Below are positions 34,090 through 41,957 of a stretch of 64,000 nt of DNA, piece after piece; the first letter of the stretch is position 1; the number at the start of each line of letters is the position of its first letter. The stretch is from Gammaproteobacteria bacterium (lineage in GTDB: Bacteria; Pseudomonadota; Gammaproteobacteria; GCA-001735895): NCBI GenBank assembly GCA_022340305.1, contig JAJDOF010000102.1:1-64000 (forward strand), given 5' to 3'. The position numbers were made by a program, and so were the translations under genes. A model generated the notes under the pieces. It made no database searches, was not told the DNA's origin, and worked only from the letters and a program-made list of their open reading frames with translations.

Positions 34090-35010
34090 ATGAAACGCGA
34101 CCCGTTTCTGACGCTAAGCCTGCTGCTGATCTTTGCCCTGGCGGCGACCGGTTGCCACGTGCATTTGGGGGCACAGCCGGCGTTGGTGGCGATAGCTGAA
34201 TCCACTAACCGTTACCCAATCGCAGACGAAATCCGCAATCTCGTCTACAGCGAGCCCGACTGGCCCCAATCCCTGCGCGCCGATCTGTATCTGCCGCAAA
34301 AACGCGGCCCGTTGCCGGTTGTGTTAATGATACATGGCGGTGGCTGGGCGAATCGCAGCCGTGACGACATGACCTCCATCAGCCTGGATCTGGCACATCG
34401 CGGCTATGCAGTAATGAATCTGGACTATCGCTTCGCGCCGCAATATACCTTTCCAGCGCAACTTGAAGATCTGCAGCAGGCGCGCAGCTGGTTGACCACA
34501 AACGCTGCGCTTTATCAATTTGACCTTAATCGGGTGAACGCCTGGGGTTACTCCTCCGGTGCGCATCTCGCGGCGCTGCTGGGAGGTCTGGAGCAGCAGG
34601 GATCATCTGCGGATCCAGCGCAACAGCTGACACGCTTGCGCGCCGTGGTCGCCGGCGGTATCCCGGCGGATTTGCGCAAATACAGCAATAGCCCCGTTGT
34701 CGAGCGCTTCATGGGTGGAACCCGGGACGACATGCCCGAACGCTATGCCGAGGCATCGCCGCAATATCACGTTTCCGCGGACGACCCGGCAGTGTTTTTA
34801 TATCACGGTAAACTCGATTTCCTGGTCAAACAGGATCAGCCCAGGGACTACTACGACGCATTGATCGCAGCGGGCGTTGACGCAGAACTGTTTCTGCAAG
34901 GCTTTCGTGGCCACATGACCATGTTCCTGTTCGGTGGCGCGGCCGAGGCCCGGGCGATGGATTTCCTGGATCGCAAAAATGCCGAAAACCTCACGATTGC
35001 AGGCGATTGA
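34090..35010 (+). CDS. Lipoprotein alpha/beta hydrolase (esterase/lipase family)
   Basis: A 306-residue protein with lipoprotein signal ...LIFALAATGC. The fold is the alpha/beta-hydrolase HSL/BD-FAE type: VVLMIHGGGWANRSRDDM (HGGGW oxyanion hole), VNAWGYSSGAHLAALLGG (GxSxG nucleophile Ser), FLYHGKLDFLVKQDQ (acid Asp) and LQGFRGHMTMF (His). Esterase or acyl-hydrolase anchored in the envelope; substrate unknown. It is preceded by 183 bp with a possible promoter for both it and the divergent cytochrome. Confidence 0.9.
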   Translation: MKRDPFLTLSLLLIFALAATGCHVHLGAQPALVAIAESTNRYPIADEIRNLVYSEPDWPQSLRADLYLPQKRGPLPVVLMIHGGGWANRSRDDMTSISLDLAHRGYAVMNLDYRFAPQYTFPAQLEDLQQARSWLTTNAALYQFDLNRVNAWGYSSGAHLAALLGGLEQQGSSADPAQQLTRLRAVVAGGIPADLRKYSNSPVVERFMGGTRDDMPERYAEASPQYHVSADDPAVFLYHGKLDFLVKQDQPRDYYDALIAAGVDAELFLQGFRGHMTMFLFGGAAEARAMDFLDRKNAENLTIAGD

Positions 35011-35153
35011 CGCTTTACCGATCCGCCTGCGACGATCTTCTGTTCACCCCCGCATCTGGTCACCGCCAGCAAAGACAATATTGATTTTGGTCATGGGCCT
35101 GCGAAGTTCAGGCTGATATAGTTCGAAGAAGAATAATTCGTTTTCGGATCCAG

Positions 35154-35885
35154 ATGAAATCATTCAAGGCGGTTGGGGGCGCGCTGTTCGATAGCCTGCG
35201 CGATCTGCTGCCCATTATTCTCGTAATCGGCTTTTTCCAGTTTGCGGTGCTGCAGCAACCGATTCCGAATTTTGGCGAAATTGCCGTCGGAATCCTGTTC
35301 GTTGTCATCGGACTGACATTGTTTGTGCAGGGACTGAACATGGGATTGTTCCCGATCGGCGAATCCATGGCCTACGCTTTCGCCAGTAAAGGCAATATCT
35401 TCTGGTTGCTGTGTTTCGCCTTTGCGCTGGGCTTCGGTACCACCATCGCCGAGCCGGCGTTGATCGCCGTCGCCGATGAAGCCGCCAATGTCGCCGCCAA
35501 CGGCGGCATGATCGCCAGTGATGAGCGCGCACTCGAATCCTATGCGCAAGGACTGCGTTATACGGTTGCGATCTCGGTCGGGATCGCCATCGTGATCGGC
35601 GTGTTTCGTATCGTCATGGGCTGGCCGATTCAATACCTGATCGTGATCGGTTACCTTGGAGTCGTCATCATGACGATTTTCGCTCCAAAGGAAATCATCG
35701 GCATCGCCTACGATTCAGGCGGTGTCACCACCTCGACCATAACTGTCCCACTGGTCACGGCGCTCGGGGTCGGGCTGGCCAGTTCAATCGAGGGACGCAA
35801 CCCGATGACTGACGGCTTCGGCCTGATCGCCTTCGCTTCGCTGACACCGATGATATTCGTCATGGGCTACGGCATGCTGGTGTGA
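35154..35885 (+). CDS. DUF1538 membrane protein, first subunit of a putative cation/proton antiporter
   Basis: A 243-residue protein with about seven membrane helices. [43 protein letters not shown] and [20 protein letters not shown], then [29 protein letters not shown] are DUF1538 signatures. The second half repeats the pattern of the next gene, which is 8 bp downstream. Paired DUF1538 proteins (named UmpA/UmpB in a Halomonas species, from memory) have been reported to work together as a Na+(Li+,K+)/H+ antiporter. The conserved 'AEP' and '[11 protein letters not shown]' loops are candidate ion-binding sites. The gene is first in an apparent four-gene operon. Confidence 0.85.
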   Translation: MKSFKAVGGALFDSLRDLLPIILVIGFFQFAVLQQPIPNFGEIAVGILFVVIGLTLFVQGLNMGLFPIGESMAYAFASKGNIFWLLCFAFALGFGTTIAEPALIAVADEAANVAANGGMIASDERALESYAQGLRYTVAISVGIAIVIGVFRIVMGWPIQYLIVIGYLGVVIMTIFAPKEIIGIAYDSGGVTTSTITVPLVTALGVGLASSIEGRNPMTDGFGLIAFASLTPMIFVMGYGMLV

Positions 35886-35892
35886 CCCCGAC

Positions 35893-36672
35893 ATGAATCA
35901 CATTCTAATCGATCTCTGTTACGCGATCCTCGACACTGTCTGGGACGTGTTGCCGATCGCACTGATCATCTTCGGCTTCCAGTTTATCATTCTGCGCAAG
36001 CCCATCCCCAACCTGAAAAAAATTGTTACCGGCTTCCTGCTGGTACTGCTGGGGCTAGGGTTTTTCCTCGAAGGCCTGCAGGCAGCGCTGTTTCCGCTCG
36101 GCAAGCTGATGGCCTACCAGCTGACCAACCCCGAATTCATCGCGGGCGAACATGCCGGCAGAATATTGCAATGGTGGGACTACCACTGGGTTTACCTGTT
36201 CGCTTTCGCCATCGGTTTTTCCACCACCATAGCCGAACCGTCACTGCTCGCCGTGGCGATCAAGGCCAACCAGGTGTCGGCTGGTGCCATCCATACCTGG
36301 GGGCTGCGCATCGCTGTCGCGATCGGGGTTGCCATCGGTATTGCGCTTGGCGTTTACCGTATCATTAGCGGCACTCCGCTCTACTGGTACATCATCAGCG
36401 GCTATGTATTTGTGCTGATACAAACCATGTTCGCGCCGCGCATGATTATTGCGCTCGCCTATGATTCGGGCGGCGTTACCACGTCCACAGTAACCGTACC
36501 GCTGGTGGCCGCGCTCGGACTCGGTCTCGCCGGCACAGTCCCGGGACGGAACCCATTACTCGACGGCTTTGGCCTGATCGCTTTCGCCAGTCTTTTCCCC
36601 ATCATGTCTGTGCTCGCCTATGCCCAGCTTTCTGCCTGGAGCAACCGACGCAGTCAAAAATCATCAACCTAG
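35893..36672 (+). CDS. DUF1538 membrane protein, second subunit of a putative cation/proton antiporter
   Basis: A 259-residue paralogue of the preceding gene. FQFIILRKPIPNLKKIVTGFLLVLLGLGFFLEGLQAALFPLG and AIGFSTTIAEPSLLAVAIKA correspond segment by segment, and [28 protein letters not shown] is almost identical to the first subunit's loop. The helix count is about seven. The ATG lies 8 bp after the first subunit's stop. A heterodimer of two such proteins would give a pseudo-symmetric transporter. The PII-like gene follows 12 bp later. Confidence 0.85.
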   Translation: MNHILIDLCYAILDTVWDVLPIALIIFGFQFIILRKPIPNLKKIVTGFLLVLLGLGFFLEGLQAALFPLGKLMAYQLTNPEFIAGEHAGRILQWWDYHWVYLFAFAIGFSTTIAEPSLLAVAIKANQVSAGAIHTWGLRIAVAIGVAIGIALGVYRIISGTPLYWYIISGYVFVLIQTMFAPRMIIALAYDSGGVTTSTVTVPLVAALGLGLAGTVPGRNPLLDGFGLIAFASLFPIMSVLAYAQLSAWSNRRSQKSST

Positions 36673-36684
36673 TGAGAATACATC

Positions 36685-37035
36685 ATGCACTTTAAACTGA
36701 TCATTGCACTGACCGAGGATTCGATCACTGATAAAATCGTCAAAGCCGCTCGCCTCAAGGGGGCGACGGGATCGACCGTGATCTCGACCGCGCGTGGCGA
36801 GGGTTTGAAAGCGGCCAAGACTTTCCTCGGCCTGAATCTGGAAACACAGCGCGACGTATGTTTGTTGCTGGTCGAAGAGCACCTCTCCCGCGACATACTC
36901 GAGACCATCGAGGCCACCGGGGAGTTTGAAGCCAATCCTGGTTCCGGCATCGCTTTCAGCATCGATGTCGAGGATGCGGTAGGTATTTCGCATCAAGTCA
37001 GCCAGTTATCCGAGCGAGTCGAGGAAGAAATATGA
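36685..37035 (+). CDS. PII-like (GlnB-superfamily) regulatory protein
   Basis: A 116-residue cytosolic protein with the ferredoxin-like PII fold: MHFKLIIALTEDSITDKIVKAARLKGATGSTVIST corresponds to beta1-alpha1-beta2, ARGEGLKAAKTFLGL to a shortened T-loop, and RDVCLLLVEEHLSRDILETIEATGEF to beta3-alpha2. The uridylylation Tyr and the longer T-loop of GlnB/GlnK are missing, so it is a divergent PII-like protein of the kind often encoded next to transporters. It sits between the DUF1538 pair and a CBS protein, which strongly suggests it binds to or gates that transporter in response to a nucleotide or other ligand. Confidence 0.83.
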   Translation: MHFKLIIALTEDSITDKIVKAARLKGATGSTVISTARGEGLKAAKTFLGLNLETQRDVCLLLVEEHLSRDILETIEATGEFEANPGSGIAFSIDVEDAVGISHQVSQLSERVEEEI

Positions 37036-37439
37036 ACGAGAGAACCATTATCCGTGTCGAGGACGTCATGCAACGGGACTTCGATCTGGTTGACGGTATG
37101 GACACCGTGGCCGAAGTGCTGAGGAAAGCAAAACACCCTGAATCCAAGTGTTTCATCGTCGATACCCGTCATGAAAACGACGAATACGGCCTCGTGCTGC
37201 TGTCGGACATCGCCAAGCAGGTACTGGCCAAGAACAAGTCACCCGAACGTGTCAATATCTATGAAATCATGTCCAAGCCAGTGGTCAGCGTCGATTCGAA
37301 AATGGATATTCGCTACTGCGCTCGCCTCTTCGAAAGCTTCGGTCTCGGGCGTGCGCCAGTGGTCGACGGCGGCAAGGTGATAGGTATCGTCGGTTATACC
37401 GATATTGTTCTGCACGGCATTCGCGACCAACTGCTGTGA
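37032..37439 (+). CDS. Two-CBS-domain protein
   Basis: A 135-residue protein with two CBS repeats: RVEDVMQRDFDLVDGMDTVAEVLRKAKHPESKCFIVD (1-50) and IYEIMSKPVVSVDSKMDIRYCARLFESFGLGRAPVVD (75-120). Its ATG overlaps the PII-like stop by four bases (ATGA), so translation is coupled. CBS pairs bind AMP/ATP or related ligands and often set transporter activity. Together with the PII-like protein it provides two ligand-sensing inputs to the DUF1538 transporter; this is inference from order. Confidence 0.88.
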   Translation: MNERTIIRVEDVMQRDFDLVDGMDTVAEVLRKAKHPESKCFIVDTRHENDEYGLVLLSDIAKQVLAKNKSPERVNIYEIMSKPVVSVDSKMDIRYCARLFESFGLGRAPVVDGGKVIGIVGYTDIVLHGIRDQLL

Positions 37440-37575
37440 TCGCCTGATTTGGTTGCAGCAACAGGTGATCGAGCGACTCGCGCCAGGCGGCGAAAGCGAA
37501 AACACCGCGGCGAATTACCCGCGCAATCTCCAGGTGGTTGCGGTGGTCCTTGCCTCAGCTAGAGGCGGACAGCGC

Positions 37576-37606
37576 ATAACGCCCGGTTGAGTACACTCTG
37601 CGTTAT
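37576..37606. terminator. Possible bidirectional hairpin between convergent genes
   Basis: ATAACGC (37576-37582) and GCGTTAT (37600-37606) form a 7-bp inverted repeat with a 17-nt loop between the CBS gene (plus) and the YchJ-like gene (minus), reaching into the latter's stop codon. No T-run is present, so terminator function is only suggested by position. Confidence 0.3.
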
Positions 37607-38064
37607 ACAGACGCTTTAGCGCAGCAACGCTTGAACTTGAGACCGCTGCCACAGGGACAATCCTGGTTGCGCGCGGGTTTCCACGGTGCGGTGCGCGGCG
37701 CTAACTGCTCACCGTTAGTGTACTGCCAGCGCCCCTGATGCCTAACGAACACACTGCGCTCGCGCAACGCCCTGACTTCGCCCGCCGACAGCAGGCTTGC
37801 TTCGAATTCGACCTGCGCCTTCTCGCCTTGTTCCTCGCTGGCAATGATTTCGAGACCGAGCCAGCGAATCTCGCTATCGAGGCGCAGTTGCGGCGGACGG
37901 AAATCGGGGTGCCAGGTTTCCAGCAAATAGTCGCGCTCTGCGAGCGCGAAAGCACTGAATCGCGAGCGCATCAGCTGCGTTGCATTTTCAGGCAGCGCGC
38001 GATGTGATATAAATCGTCCGCAGCAGCGGTCAAAGGTCTGGCCGGAACAACAGGGACAGTTCAT
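37603..38064 (-). CDS. YchJ-family protein with SEC-C metal-binding motif
   Basis: From ATG 38064 the product has 153 residues, the family's usual ~150; the track start at 38157 reads through a palindromic repeat. It begins MNCPCCSGQTFDRCCGRF (CxC...C.. zinc motif) and ends with QDCPCGSGLKFKRCCAK, the SEC-C motif CPCGSG.K+.CC. The middle (LMRSRFSAFALAERDYLLETWHP) is the NTF2-like domain of the YchJ family. Function is unknown; SEC-C elements bind zinc and often aid nucleic-acid or protein contacts. The leader GGAGGATTTTAGGTTG comes from the end of the palindromic element. Confidence 0.9.
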   Translation of the reverse strand: MNCPCCSGQTFDRCCGRFISHRALPENATQLMRSRFSAFALAERDYLLETWHPDFRPPQLRLDSEIRWLGLEIIASEEQGEKAQVEFEASLLSAGEVRALRERSVFVRHQGRWQYTNGEQLAPRTAPWKPARNQDCPCGSGLKFKRCCAKASV

Positions 38065-38065
38065 C

Positions 38066-38244
38066 AACCTAAAATCCTCCGTTGGATCGTAGCGAGGGCG
38101 ACTAAAGTGCTGAATATCAGGTATTTCTTGCGTTATTTTAAACGATCGCGTAGCCACTCTACGAGTGAGCTTAAAATAATGAAAAAATGCATGATATTCA
38201 GTGCATTAGACGACCGCAGTAGATCCAGCGGAGGATTTTGGGTT
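38066..38244. repeat. Long palindromic (MITE-like) element between ychJ-like and recQ
   Basis: A ~179-bp inverted repeat, about 90 nt per arm with roughly three quarters identical bases. The 23-nt ends differ at 2 positions (AACCTAAAATCCTCCG... vs AACCCAAAATCCTCCG...). Inside, TGAATATCA and ATTATTTTAA are conserved in both arms, and the centre has CGTAG/CTACG around 38148-38163. Each end contains GGAGGATTTT reading outward, so insertion would supply a Shine-Dalgarno-like sequence to both flanking genes. No coding capacity and no clear target-site duplication. Confidence 0.75.
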
Positions 38245-38274
38245 AACTACCGATAAAAGGACGGCTATATCACC

Positions 38275-40110
38275 ATGTCTCAAGCTCTTGATATTTTGCG
38301 TAGCCGCTTCGGCTACCCACAGTTCCGCTTTCAGCAGCAGCAAATCATCGACGCCCTGGTCGCGGGCCGGGATGCGCTGGTGCTGATGCCGACCGGGGGC
38401 GGGAAATCGCTTTGTTACCAGATACCTGCCCTGATTAGAGACGGTGTCGGTATCGTCATATCGCCTTTGATCGCGTTAATGCAGGATCAGGTCGACGCGC
38501 TCGCACAGAATGGCATACATGCGGCATTCCTCAATTCGACGCAATCCTCTCAACAACAGTTCAACACCCGTCAGCAGGTTCTGGCCGGCGACATCGACCT
38601 GCTCTACGTGGCGCCTGAACGCGCGCTTACCGCGGATTTTCTGCAATTGCTCGGTGAGTGCCGTATCGCATTGTTCGCCATCGACGAAGCGCATTGTGTT
38701 TCACAGTGGGGTCATGATTTCAGGCCCGATTACCAGAAGTTAAAACAACTGCACGAGCGGTTTCCCGGGGTTCCGCGCATTGCACTCACGGCGACCGCCG
38801 ACCGGCGCACCCTCGGAGAAATCGAGGCGCAACTGCAGCTGCAGGGCGCGGCACGTTTTGTACACAGCTTCGACCGACCCAATATTTTCTATCGCATTAC
38901 CCAGGGCGATAACGGCCGTCAGCGGATGTGGGAGTTTATCCAGGAAAACCACGGACAGGATGCCGGTATCGTCTATTGCCTGTCGCGCAAGAAAGTCGAA
39001 GAGACAGCCAAATGGCTAAGTGACAGGGGTCGCCACGCGTTGCCCTATCACGCCGGACTCGACAAGGATGTTCGCGCCCGCCACCAGAGGATCTTTCTGC
39101 AACAGGAAGCGGTCATCATCGTCGCCACGATTGCCTTCGGTATGGGTATCGACAAGCCCGATGTGCGCTTTGTTGCGCACCTGAATCTACCCAAGAACAT
39201 CGAATCCTATTACCAGGAGACCGGTCGCGGCGGACGCGATGGCGACCCGGCCAATGCCTGGATGGCTTATGGTTTGCAGGACATCATCAACCTGCGCCAG
39301 ATGATGGCGCAGAGCGATGCCGACGAACAATTCAAGCGCGTGCTGCATCACAAGATGGAAGCCATGTTGGGGTTCTGTGAACAAAGCGGCTGCCGGCGCC
39401 AGACCCTGCTCGAATACTTCGATGAAATCCTGCCCGAACCCTGTGGAAACTGCGACAACTGCGTCGAACCACCCCAGACCTGGGATGCGACCGAAGCGGC
39501 GCGCATGGCGCTGTCCTGCGTTTTTCGTACCGGACAACGCTTTGGCGTGAACTACGTCATCGATGTGCTGATCGGCAATGCACGCGAGCGCATCATACAA
39601 AACGGTCACGATCAACTGAGCACCTTTGGCATCGGCGATCTCGACAACAACGAATGGCGCAGCCTGTTCCGACAGTTGATTGCTCTCGGCTACCTGTTCG
39701 CCGATATCGACAACTATGGCGCACTTAAGATGAACTCAAGCTGCAAGCCGCTGTTGAACGGTTCGCAGAAATTGCATCTGCGCCAATTCGTCAAGCAGGG
39801 GAAGGCAAAGAAACCCAGGAACGACAAGATCAAGGTTTCGCTGCAGGCTGCCGACACACCGCTGTTCGACGCGCTGCGCCTGCATCGCAGTGAGCTTGCT
39901 CAGCAACAAGCGGTACCACCCTACGTCATCCTGCATGACAAGACCTTGCATGCGATTTGTGAGCTACGGCCCGAAACTACCGCGCAACTGGCGGAAATTC
40001 CAGGCATCGGCGCGCGCAAGCTGGAACTCTACGGCGATGATCTGATTCGCATCACGCAACAGCACTCGGTAACCACGTCGCAGCAGGAAGAAAGTCCGGG
40101 AAACCACTGA
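38275..40110 (+). CDS. recQ: ATP-dependent DNA helicase RecQ
   Basis: A 611-residue helicase matching E. coli RecQ length (~609). Walker A LVLMPTGGGKSLCYQIPAL, motif Ia, IDEAHCVSQWGHDFRPDY (DEAH box), LTATAD, IVYCLSRKKVEETA, IVATIAFGMGIDKPDVRFVAH and YQETGRGGRDG (motif VI arginine fingers) are all seen. The RQC zinc site is CEQSGCRRQTLLEYF...CGNCDNC. It closes with an HRDC domain (LFDALRLHRSELAQQQAVPPYVILHDKTL). It unwinds DNA in recombination and fork repair. Its start lies 30 bp after the palindromic element. Confidence 0.98.
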   Translation: MSQALDILRSRFGYPQFRFQQQQIIDALVAGRDALVLMPTGGGKSLCYQIPALIRDGVGIVISPLIALMQDQVDALAQNGIHAAFLNSTQSSQQQFNTRQQVLAGDIDLLYVAPERALTADFLQLLGECRIALFAIDEAHCVSQWGHDFRPDYQKLKQLHERFPGVPRIALTATADRRTLGEIEAQLQLQGAARFVHSFDRPNIFYRITQGDNGRQRMWEFIQENHGQDAGIVYCLSRKKVEETAKWLSDRGRHALPYHAGLDKDVRARHQRIFLQQEAVIIVATIAFGMGIDKPDVRFVAHLNLPKNIESYYQETGRGGRDGDPANAWMAYGLQDIINLRQMMAQSDADEQFKRVLHHKMEAMLGFCEQSGCRRQTLLEYFDEILPEPCGNCDNCVEPPQTWDATEAARMALSCVFRTGQRFGVNYVIDVLIGNARERIIQNGHDQLSTFGIGDLDNNEWRSLFRQLIALGYLFADIDNYGALKMNSSCKPLLNGSQKLHLRQFVKQGKAKKPRNDKIKVSLQAADTPLFDALRLHRSELAQQQAVPPYVILHDKTLHAICELRPETTAQLAEIPGIGARKLELYGDDLIRITQQHSVTTSQQEESPGNH

Positions 40111-40139
40111 TCCTGAACCCCGACAAGCAAGCGGGGATG

Positions 40140-40601
40140 CTAGAGACGCTTCAAACCCTCCAGCAACAGGTGGTCCAGTTGCTGGTCGATCAGTAGCTCG
40201 TCGAGCGTATCCGCATTGACCGATACATAGCTGAACGCCTGGCGCCACTGACGATCGTACTGCTCCCAGAACAACTGCTTTGCCTGCGGGAAACGCCAGC
40301 CCTCGCCGATGACCAGGGCATAAAAGCGCACGGCTTCCGCGGTGAGCCAGCGTTGATGCACCAGCGCCTCAAAATCTTCAATACTGCGCACCGGCGCAAT
40401 CAAAGGTTTGTTGGCATCGATCCACAGCGCCAGGGTCGCCAGTATTAAGGCCGCCTTGTCCGGAAAATGATTGTATACCGTCGCCTTGGACACCTTGCTC
40501 ACCTTCACCACCATATCGATCGAGGTTCCTTTGAAGCCATTGTCGAGAAACAGGGCCAGCGCCGCACTGGCTATCTGGTTTTTTTTGGACTTCTGAGCCA
40601 T
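40140..40601 (-). CDS. TetR-family transcriptional regulator
   Basis: A 153-residue protein, short for the family (~200), as the ligand-binding half is small. The N-terminal HTH is clear: KKNQIASAALALFLDNGFKGTSIDMVVKVSKVSKATVYNHFPDKAALI (1-60). The C-terminal part (LVHQRWLTAEAVRFYALVIGEGWRFPQAKQLFWEQYDRQW) has the helical pattern of a dimeric ligand domain. It is divergent from trpB with a 21-bp palindrome between them, so control of trpBA and of itself is the simplest model. Ligand unknown. Confidence 0.92.
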   Translation of the reverse strand: MAQKSKKNQIASAALALFLDNGFKGTSIDMVVKVSKVSKATVYNHFPDKAALILATLALWIDANKPLIAPVRSIEDFEALVHQRWLTAEAVRFYALVIGEGWRFPQAKQLFWEQYDRQWRQAFSYVSVNADTLDELLIDQQLDHLLLEGLKRL

Positions 40602-40635
40602 ATCAGGGTTGATTATCGCTTTAATTTATGCAAAC

Positions 40636-40656
40636 TATACTAAACCGTTTAGTATA
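40636..40656. promoter_or_regulatory. TetR-type operator between tetR and trpB
   Basis: Arms TATACTAAA and TTTAGTATA are exact inverted repeats separated by CCG, a 21-bp near-perfect palindrome. It lies 34 bp upstream of the tetR start and 39 bp upstream of the trpB start, inside where both promoters must be. Size and symmetry suit a TetR dimer site. Binding is inferred from position. Confidence 0.75.
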
Positions 40657-40695
40657 TGTCATTCTTAATGTTCAATCAGAACCCGGGAGCCAGCA

Positions 40696-41955
40696 ATGAT
40701 TCGCAGTGACAATGGATTTTTTGGCGAGTTCGGCGGACGCTTCGTCCCCGAAATACTACTGCCAGCACTTACCGAGCTCGAAGATTTATTTTTCGGTCTA
40801 CGCGATGATCCGGCTTTCTGGCAGGAATACCTCACCCTGACCCAGGAATTCAGTGGCCGCCCAACTCCACTGACCCCATTACGGCGTTTATCCAAACAAC
40901 TCGGCGGTGCGCAAATCTGGCTCAAACGTGAAGATTTGAATCACTCCGGTGCACACAAGATCAACAATGTGCTGGGCCAGGGTCTGCTCGTGCAACGCAT
41001 GGGCAAACAGCGCGTTATTGCCGAGACCGGCGCCGGTCAGCATGGCCTTGCGACTGCGATCATGGCGGCACGACTTGGGCTTGATGCCACCATTTACATG
41101 GGCGCCGAAGACATTGAACGCCAATATTCAAACGTCTTCTGGATGCGCCAGCTGGGTTCCAACGTGGTCGGTGTAACCACCGGCGCACAAACCCTGAAAG
41201 AGGCACTCGACGAGGCGCTGCGCGACTGGGCGGCTTCGGTCGAAACTACGCACTACGTACTCGGCACCGCCTGCGGGCCGGCCCCATTCCCGGAACTGGT
41301 ATCCTATTTTCAAAGCGTGATCAGCGCCGAGATCAAGGAGCAGGCGATGCGCCAGATGGGCCGACTGCCCGACGAGATCGTTGCCTGTGTCGGCGGTGGT
41401 TCCAACGCGATGGGCGCGTTTGCCGCCTTTCTCGAGGATCCCGAGGTCAAGCTGGTCGGCATCGAGGCCGGCGGTCTCAGCCTGGAGGATGGCCAACATT
41501 CGATTCGTCTGTCACAGAACACTGGTGAAACCGGGATCGCACAGGGCTACAAGACCCTGTTCCTGCAAAACGATGATGGCCAACTCGGTGATACCCACAG
41601 TATTGCGGCCGGGCTTGACTACGTTGGCGTGTCGCCGATACTCGCCCATCTATCGCAACAGGGTCGCGTCATCCCCGATTCCGCCACCGATGCAGAGGTC
41701 ACCGCGGCGTTCAGCCTGCTGATGAAGACCGAAGGCATCATCCCGGCACTCGAATCGGCCCACGGTCTGGCCGGTGGTTTCAAGCGTGCGCAACAGATGA
41801 CGCCCGAGCAGAATCTCGTCATCAACTTAAGCGGTCGTGGCGACAAGGATATATTTACCGTCGCGCGCGCCTTCCCGCAGCCCGAATGGGCCGGCTTCCT
41901 GCAACGCGAAGCAGATCGGTCTGCCGCAATAATGCAACAACAAGGAGAACTCTGA
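40696..41955 (+). CDS. trpB: Tryptophan synthase beta subunit
   Basis: A 419-residue PLP enzyme joining indole and serine into tryptophan. FFGEFGGRFVPEILLPALTELE, the PLP lysine in NHSGAHKINNVLGQ, AETGAGQHGLATA, GGGSNAMGAF (PLP phosphate loop), GLDYVGVSP and SGRGDKDIFTVA are TrpB1 hallmarks. Length is slightly above the usual ~397 due to the C-terminal tail (FLQREADRSAAIMQQQ). It follows a TetR-type palindrome and begins after GGGAGCCAGCA. trpA follows 2 bp after its stop; no other trp genes are in view. Confidence 0.97.
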   Translation: MIRSDNGFFGEFGGRFVPEILLPALTELEDLFFGLRDDPAFWQEYLTLTQEFSGRPTPLTPLRRLSKQLGGAQIWLKREDLNHSGAHKINNVLGQGLLVQRMGKQRVIAETGAGQHGLATAIMAARLGLDATIYMGAEDIERQYSNVFWMRQLGSNVVGVTTGAQTLKEALDEALRDWAASVETTHYVLGTACGPAPFPELVSYFQSVISAEIKEQAMRQMGRLPDEIVACVGGGSNAMGAFAAFLEDPEVKLVGIEAGGLSLEDGQHSIRLSQNTGETGIAQGYKTLFLQNDDGQLGDTHSIAAGLDYVGVSPILAHLSQQGRVIPDSATDAEVTAAFSLLMKTEGIIPALESAHGLAGGFKRAQQMTPEQNLVINLSGRGDKDIFTVARAFPQPEWAGFLQREADRSAAIMQQQGEL

Positions 41956-41957
41956 TC

